Origin: Davidsoniella eucalypti
Taxonomy: Eukaryota > Ascomycota > Sordariomycetes > Microascales > Ceratocystidaceae
Reading direction: 5' to 3'
Assembly: GCA_004009845.1 (NCBI GenBank)
Contig: RMBW01000008.1
Coordinates: 1 to 64,000, forward strand
DNA: 64,000 bases
The first letter of the stretch is position 1. Every line of letters starts with the position of its first letter. Below, piece after piece: positions 57,201 through 64,000 of the stretch. The notes under the pieces are model-generated. The model saw only the letters and a program-made list of their open reading frames with translations. It had not been told where the DNA came from and searched no databases. The position numbers were made by a program, and so were the translations under genes.

Positions 57201-60200
57201 CTTGTTTGTTGATATGACATGATGGGAATTGAGAAGCGATATTTCTCTTCAAAGTTGTCTCAGATTCATCATCTCCAATATATCGATAGAGCCAACATAT
57301 ATGTATATCTGAATATGTATAAAGCCCTAGCCAATGGCTTGCTGACGATATATCATACTTGTGATATCTTGTTAATCCCGCTTACTACTTGCTATCTTGA
57401 GTCTACTTTAGTCGATATCACCAGCTGCCCAGACATTCACCGGTCCATACAGAATATCCCGAGAAAATAGAGGATAGCATATATCATAATTGTCAATGAC
57501 AACATGTATGGCACCACAACCATCTTCTCTAACAGGCCACTAACTTTTTATTCATATTGTAAATGCCAAGCTGTATTTTGTAGTTCTTGACCGTAAATAA
57601 GTAAAGCCGCAGTAGCCAGTGCTTTCAATCAGTCCGCCACTACAGCAACTCTCCATTTTACTCAGAGCTCCATCTACTCCTCCATTTATCCGAGGACCTC
57701 TTCCACCGGCCAGAGCTATGTAGCATGTCGCCGTTACCGCTGAGTTGGCAGCCTCATAATGAGACCGTGATGCTGCAGCAAATTAGTGTCCTCTTTCTTC
57801 CTACGCGTACATCTTGATATGTGTGTGTGAGTAATATACCAGATTACCCCTCAGTGGCTACCACCGCCACAGGTCTAATCTCGACGCCTACTACTTCAGC
57901 ACAGACCGGTCTTGCTACTAGTCTTCATTTTCCTGTTGCCTCGACTTGCTGGCATCTCCTCGCAGCCTGTTGCATCCTAGCTGCACCACAGACAGACAGA
58001 AAATATTTCATAATCAGATGCTTTGCTACCTTACCTTAGCGTACCGGTTAATCGTAGCAATTAGTACGCAGTCTTTTCTCTTATGTATAGCTTAGCTGCA
58101 TTAAGAGGCAAAAAAAAGAGTTTGAGCAAATCACACCAATAAAAAGCATAACTTGGAAAAGAAAAAAAATTCTACCGCACCCTCGAAAGGCATGTCTTCT
58201 TTTGTATTTAGGGTCTTTTTTTTTTTGGTACATGTAGTAGTCTGTAACTAAGCTTTTTTTTCTGATCTTTAATCGATTTTCGACTGAAGCTAAGCTAAGC
58301 TAGCCGATTATTCCCTGCTCGCCCATCTACCCCGTCAGGCTGTGGAATGCTTGATGAAGAGACATTTTCACGGTCGTCTCCGTTTCTCTTATCGATGCTA
58401 TGCTCCCTTTAGTCTCCTTTCGACTACTTGTACGATATCCATTATCCATCTGATGGTGAGGGGAAGAGAAGCCAAAAAGTCTAGATTTTATAACTAGTAA
58501 CCAAGCTTGACATAGTACAGTGCAACACGGCCAACCGGACAATATATCCGATCACGTAAGGGCACAGGTCTCAGTCCGAGGCATGGTGGTTTTCTTGATT
58601 AGTCGAGATCTCTTTTGTGTACACAACTAGGCTTTCATTCTTCCTTATGTATCTCCTCATCTCACAATCGACCCAGTAGCAAAATCGAGTCACTAACTCT
58701 ACCCTTGCTTACTCAGGCTGAGTTGGTTTTTTCTCACAACCCTGTCTGTATTGATCCGGCTAGCTCCTAATTTAGGCTTTGGTCGATTTGTGACAGGGCC
58801 AGAGACTCCGGTTTTGCTGTCCGATTATCTGTACCTTCATCGTGTGGTTACGTTGATACCAAGTAAAACCGTGGAGGAAGGGCCAGCATCGCCTCGCCAT
58901 GGCTGCTCGTTAAGGGAAGTCCTGCCATGAACATCAGACCACTTTGTATCTTTCCTTTTTTGACCTGAGAAGAGGCCATCAACAACGGTTAAATAGCGGC
59001 TTAAATTTGGGTCCAAGCTGCGAAGAACCATACCATATGATATATACCTAGGTTATGTCAATGCTAGGAAGCTTAATGGCTCCCAATGGCTTGGCTACTA
59101 AATATAAGACTCGATTCCGGCTCTGTCAACTACAGTAGAGGTCTTTGTTGTATTGTAGCGAGCATGCTGTAAAAGTCAGTTTTTTGTCTCTGTATTTCAA
59201 CAAGATAATTTTTTGTTGGATGTTGAATTATATACGCCATCCCTCTTGTTCTGATTGTTAGTGTCTTTGTCATTTTTACTTTTTTGCCATAAATTATCTT
59301 TCAAGCATATATGTATCTTAGCTTAGTTGAACTCGACGCTAACGAACAGGAGGCCCTGGCATGCTTCCGCAGGTTTTATAGTCGTATTCTTTTTTTGTTG
59401 TTCTTTTTCCTTTTTCTTTCTAGAGCAAAACTACTAGAAGGGGAAGGCCGGGGTCACAAAGGGATCTATATCCCAGTCAATCCGAATATGTTTCCCCAGC
59501 CATCTTCTTTCTTCTTTATAAGTCACGATCTTGTACTTGACTATGTACATATGTAGCTCATGGTTCAGCAGCCCCTCCTAATATGTAGGTTCTTTAGATC
59601 TTCAACAAAGATAGCCTAGACGCTAGTTATTGATAGATTGAGGGAAAACCTTGATGTATACCTTGCTTAGCTTGCACCAAGTCCTGTACTTCAAACATCA
59701 TGTCTCTCGATATCCAAGTCTGAACGCTTGAGAGAGATACAAAGGATGGCTGAGTCTGTGCAGACTTACAAACATCCCTTGACAGATAAAAACGATACTC
59801 ACAAAACTCTTGACGGGACCTGTAGGCAATGCACTTATCTGCCTCCTGACCAAGGCTTATTAGGATGTAGTTGTACTAGAGAAAGAGCGGGAATGGCGGC
59901 ATGAAAGTTCCAAGTCTAACTACAGGCCATCACGGGCCGCAAATGAACAGCGCATTCAATTAGAACCTGCAGATTCTCAATCAAAGCCAAAACAGTTCAA
60001 AACAGCAGAGTGTGTCTGATGATGTGTAGAAGCGGTGAGCCCTCTTTCTCTCACTAAGACTCTACCATTTCTCCTCCTCCCCTGCACATTTAGGAAATGG
60101 TTTTGTTCATTGTTCAGGCCTCCGTATTGAGCCATCCATTATAGGATCAAAGCCGGAGACATTGGAAGAAGAAATATAGCAAGCCAAGCTGGGCCGGGGG

Positions 60201-63200
60201 ACTCTATCGTTGTTCTGATATCCTGATATCAAAGCAAGGGGGCAAGTCGAAAGAATGCACACTGCACAGTCGAGTTTCGGCTTATTGTAGAAAAAAATAT
60301 GATGACACCAATCGTACTTTACATTCTTGGACAACATGAAGAAACGAGTCTGCATGTCTTTGAAGCAGTGAGTTGGCTAAGACATAACCGTCAACGAATA
60401 CCCGTTGGTTGACCAAATCTAGTCCTTGAGAACACTGCTGTGTGGGACGGGCTTACTTTACAGTGCATATGATATATAATCAATATATATATAGAAATAA
60501 TCTCAGCAGTGCTTTATTTCCAGGCCTCTTAGCTAATAATTAATATGCTCAGGCCATTGATGTGGCTTCCTATTGATGTATGATCTTGTTAAAAAGGCAG
60601 CAACATAGAAGGGATAGACAGGCTATCATACATATGTATATTACATGTATACGTGTATTCATAGGGAGACTTAAGTCTAATGTCTACTTGTAAATAGAAA
60701 ACGGTCCGAGCTATATCCAATAAAGAGCTGAACATCCAGATGAAGCATTTGCACCCAGACATCCAGGCCTTGTTTTCCATGTTTCCTATCTCACGATAAA
60801 GACCGTCAAAACTTGTAACCTGATATATACACTTGTCTTGCTTAATTTGTATCACTTCCTACCTTCCTTCCCAGAAACAGAAGATGTCCATCGCGTAACA
60901 TCACTAATATAAGATCTTTGACACGACCGGAAGGGGGCACATCGCCATCCGTCCTGACAAGACAGCAGATATCGCCATGGTGCCATATTGGCACTTCACT
61001 ATACACCTCGAATGCAGCTGGCTTGAGAGCCTAAAGAAGAGAAAATCAACAAAACAAATCCTTTCATATATTGGTTTGTTTTCCCTCCCGTTCTATGTGG
61101 TCGGTCCCGAAACCTGAAGCCTGAGGGCTTTATAGTTGTATACCTAGACAAGCAACCTGGGGGAGGCTGCACCTAGCTGATGTTGCTGGTCGCAAAATCC
61201 TTGCACCTGCAGGATATGCTACAATTAAGGAAATAGTGCCAGCAGCCAGAAAAAGCTCACCACGGACAATAGCGCAGTCCTAGATGTGGTTTAAGGCGTT
61301 TACATAGATATGGTATATGGCTGAGCATCGTTATATGATTTAGCGGCCATTAGTGGCAGTAGTAGCAATACATTAGACTGCTACAGTGTCTGTTCGCCAT
61401 GCGCCTCGTCGCCGAGCCCGGCTGTCTTAATGCAAAGATCTTTAGATGTTGTTGCAAACTCTTGACAACAGGGCAAGGAATTATCCCGGTATCCATATAT
61501 GTTAGTCAAACCCTAAGGACGTGGGTTATGCACCGTGAACCTAACGAAAGATTCTGGGTTTGGCTTCAACGCTATCACATATATCTGTACACGAGAGGCT
61601 GCAATATTCGCAAGGGATCAAGACATGACTTGCGTGAGTATGCCTCGTTTCAGTACCATATTCAAACATATGCCTAGGCTTAATTGTCTGGTTCTCACAA
61701 GGGCAAGACTCAGTAACAAGAGTTTCTCATCGTACTTTGATAGTTGAATGCATATTGTGACTTTGTTGTCTTTCCTAGCCTTATTTTCTAGTGTTCTTCA
61801 GCTATCCTTGATCACTTGCAGAAGGAGGTCGTCTCAGCTCAAGTCAACCAAGCTGACGCAAACTTATAGCCTCTTTTTCCACGATCCTCAACCTAAAACG
61901 CATGATATAGTTGTATACTAGGCCTCAATTGTCAATACCACTACTCGAGACTAGCCTATATGTTGGTCTATTAGTATTGAAATACAAGTAAGGGCGAAAT
62001 TACATCACTATGTCTCAGCTTCATTGCTCTGTAACATTCTCCTCATTGACAGAAATATTACAACTATAATGATAGCATTCGTACTCTTGACCGCTTTTAT
62101 GTTCTTACCGCAACTAGTTGATAAGCGAAACACTATATCGCCTTGTCATTGTTCGTAGAGACTACATAATGAAGAGTATAGTGGATTTTTCACTAGCTTT
62201 TATCAAAATGTATGCATAACTTGAGGGGCTATGATAAAACACATACTATGATTTCCAACAACAATGATGGGAGTCATACCAAGATATTTCAAAAGGTAGC
62301 CTATCACTAGGCATCACTTGTATTGGCTGTAAGCAAAGATTACAAAGTGTATTTCATTAGTTCCAAGATAATGGCACTTATGGATGTTGTGATTTGGCAC
62401 AAAGTACATAAACGTATCATGAATAGCGAATTCAACTAGCTCAGACTTTGTGTTAAGCCTGCTTAAAATCCAAGTAATATTGTGATACATTCCAATTTGG
62501 TCACATGCAGAGGCCACGAGAACATAACGTGGGCAGAGGTAAGCCAACGGCGGCACGGCAGAAGCCCCAAACGAATAAATAAGCAACCAGAACAAAATAC
62601 TTTTTTCGACACGTACATGATTATATCAGTGGTCTTACATGCGTTCTTGGGCGTTCTGTATAGAACCCATTAAGATTTGGTGAGGAAGGCTTCCTGTGTC
62701 GAGGAAACTGGCATAACGCCACTGCAATAGTTATCATATATTTAATCTTTTACGTATTATAATTGAAAACAGGAAGGTCCATTACCCGGATATTAATTTG
62801 TATCTTATCAGCATTTCTTAGCTTTTTGTCTCAATCCATTTTAATGATAGAAAGTGATGATGGTATACATATCTTGATGTATTGCGCAGAACTTTATCAT
62901 GTAATTACACACACTGCAGCTTGAGAAATCTCAATTCCTTATTGTACTAACTGGGCTATGCAGTAAGAATCCTAGCTCCATTTCCACCTGCTAATACTTA
63001 CTCGTGCAACATGTTCATTTGGCGACTCTTACGATATCTTTCCTATCATCTTTTATCGGTACTTCCAAGTAATTCAGTCGTGTAATTGTACATGTGGAAA
63101 ACTATCATGGACTAGTTTTGTATCTAATATATACGTGTTACAGATAGAAATAAGGACAATTCCGCGTGCATGTCGACATATGTTAACACTAGTATGATTT

Positions 63201-64000
63201 GACAGCATTTAAATGATAGACATGTGCAATACTATGTACCTAGCGGAGGGTTATGTTGTACGCCCTTAAGTATAAGTCACACACATCAGACTCAACCTAA
63301 TGTATCATTACTAGCTTAGCCATGCTATTATTTCTTTGTAATCGGGACACTGCATATACGCTCATTTGGCTGCTTGATATGGCCATTAATGTAACTTGAG
63401 GCGATTCTATAATGGCGAGAAGCTAGACGAATAGTATACAAGATTAATACAAATAAGTTGTTACGATGAATATAGATACAAGGCACTTTTATAGACAGTG
63501 AAGGCTCTTCAAACAGCTGTTGTAGTCAGATTACCACCCTTGGTGACACCATAATTTTTATAGTCCAGAACTGGAATACCAAAGTTGGAAAGGCATATCA
63601 AAGCGCCAATGTTATTGGGCCTACTGACTCAACATTAATTACTGATGCGTGCTTGCTCTGGTATTTGTGCCGCAGTTTTATCTTTTTAACTTATGAGTGA
63701 ATTTGATCCATAACATGCAGACCAAGTCAACTCTCAAAGAGATTGCTTATCCTAGCTACATACTATTGTAACTTGGTCACGGTTTTCAAGTGACTGCTGC
63801 GCTACAACGTGCTCGGACCAGATGTATCAAGGCGCCAAGTCATCATGAGTTATACCATGAAGGCTTCAGAGGCTATTTATTTAGGCAGATATAGTAAAAC
63901 ATATGTTTTCCTTACATTGCGATGAGATTCAATGTCGGGGTCTTATCCGCAAGCACAAACAGGCTTAGATAGAAGAAAAACCAGAAAATAAAGCAAAATA
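57201..64000. other. Gene-poor right end
   Basis: Almost 7 kb with only short unfamiliar frames. One minus-strand piece near 60860-61030 weakly resembles an adenylation-domain fragment (see findings). A 16-base match to the SINE 3' part (AGCTCCATTTCCACCT) lies at 62974-62989. Otherwise AT-rich, stop-rich sequence compatible with decayed repeats. Confidence 0.45.

Noticed and set aside
57690..58038. Possible Ser/Thr-rich GPI-anchored protein remnant
   Set aside because: A short Thr/Ala-rich frame and a hydrophobic run exist, but there is no signal peptide, proper omega site or conserved domain.

Overview
The window looks like nuclear DNA of a filamentous ascomycete (Pezizomycotina). The evidence is short spliced genes with GTAAGT-type donors and CTAAC/CTAAT branch sites, a dispersed 5S rRNA gene, a Tad-type LINE, a Zn2Cys6 regulator with long Gln/His runs, and typical fungal housekeeping proteins (QCR6, AIM32, ETP1, Sct1/Gpt2-type acyltransferase, polyubiquitin). 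A Sordariomycete/Hypocreales-like source is my impression only. Genes are sparse: about eleven genes or gene remnants outside mobile elements in 64 kb, separated by long stretches rich in TA and stop codons that look like decayed repeats.

Layout. 1-5.8 kb: a nearly full-length Tad-clade LINE (ORF1 with zinc knuckles; ORF2 with endonuclease, reverse transcriptase and RNase H, carrying three frameshifts), a spacer, then the 3' tail of a second LINE joined directly to a 5S rRNA gene lacking its first 8-9 bases. 6.5-10.6 kb: QCR6 and a WBP2/UPF0664-type GRAM protein, both on the minus strand. 10.6-23.6 kb: no host gene, but a Pogo/Fot1-type transposase fossil near 20 kb. 23.6-30.3 kb: an RraA-like protein (+), a GBD/FH3 formin-like protein (-) and AIM32 (-). 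32-34.6 kb: glycerol-3-phosphate acyltransferase (-). 36.9-39.7 kb: a tandem pair of near-identical genes (+) resembling Uma2/PD-(D/E)XK-type proteins. 39.8-42.3 kb: a fumarate reductase-cytochrome b5 gene with an in-frame stop and no visible N-terminal exon, next to a tRNA-derived SINE with a 14-bp target-site duplication. 42.6-46.3 kb: ETP1/BRAP2 (-) and a two-unit polyubiquitin gene (-). 50.8-53.5 kb: a 915-residue Zn2Cys6 transcription factor (-). 53.5-64 kb: no confident gene.

The host genes form no pathway or cluster; they are ordinary, mostly minus-strand genes for respiration, lipid synthesis, ubiquitin biology, polarity and transcription. The most interesting material is repetitive: a LINE tail fused to 5S rDNA that suggests 5S-targeted insertion, a clean SINE insertion beside a dying flavoprotein gene, a recent tandem duplication of an uncharacterised nuclease-like family, and a 45-bp poly(A)-tailed tRNA-like insertion.
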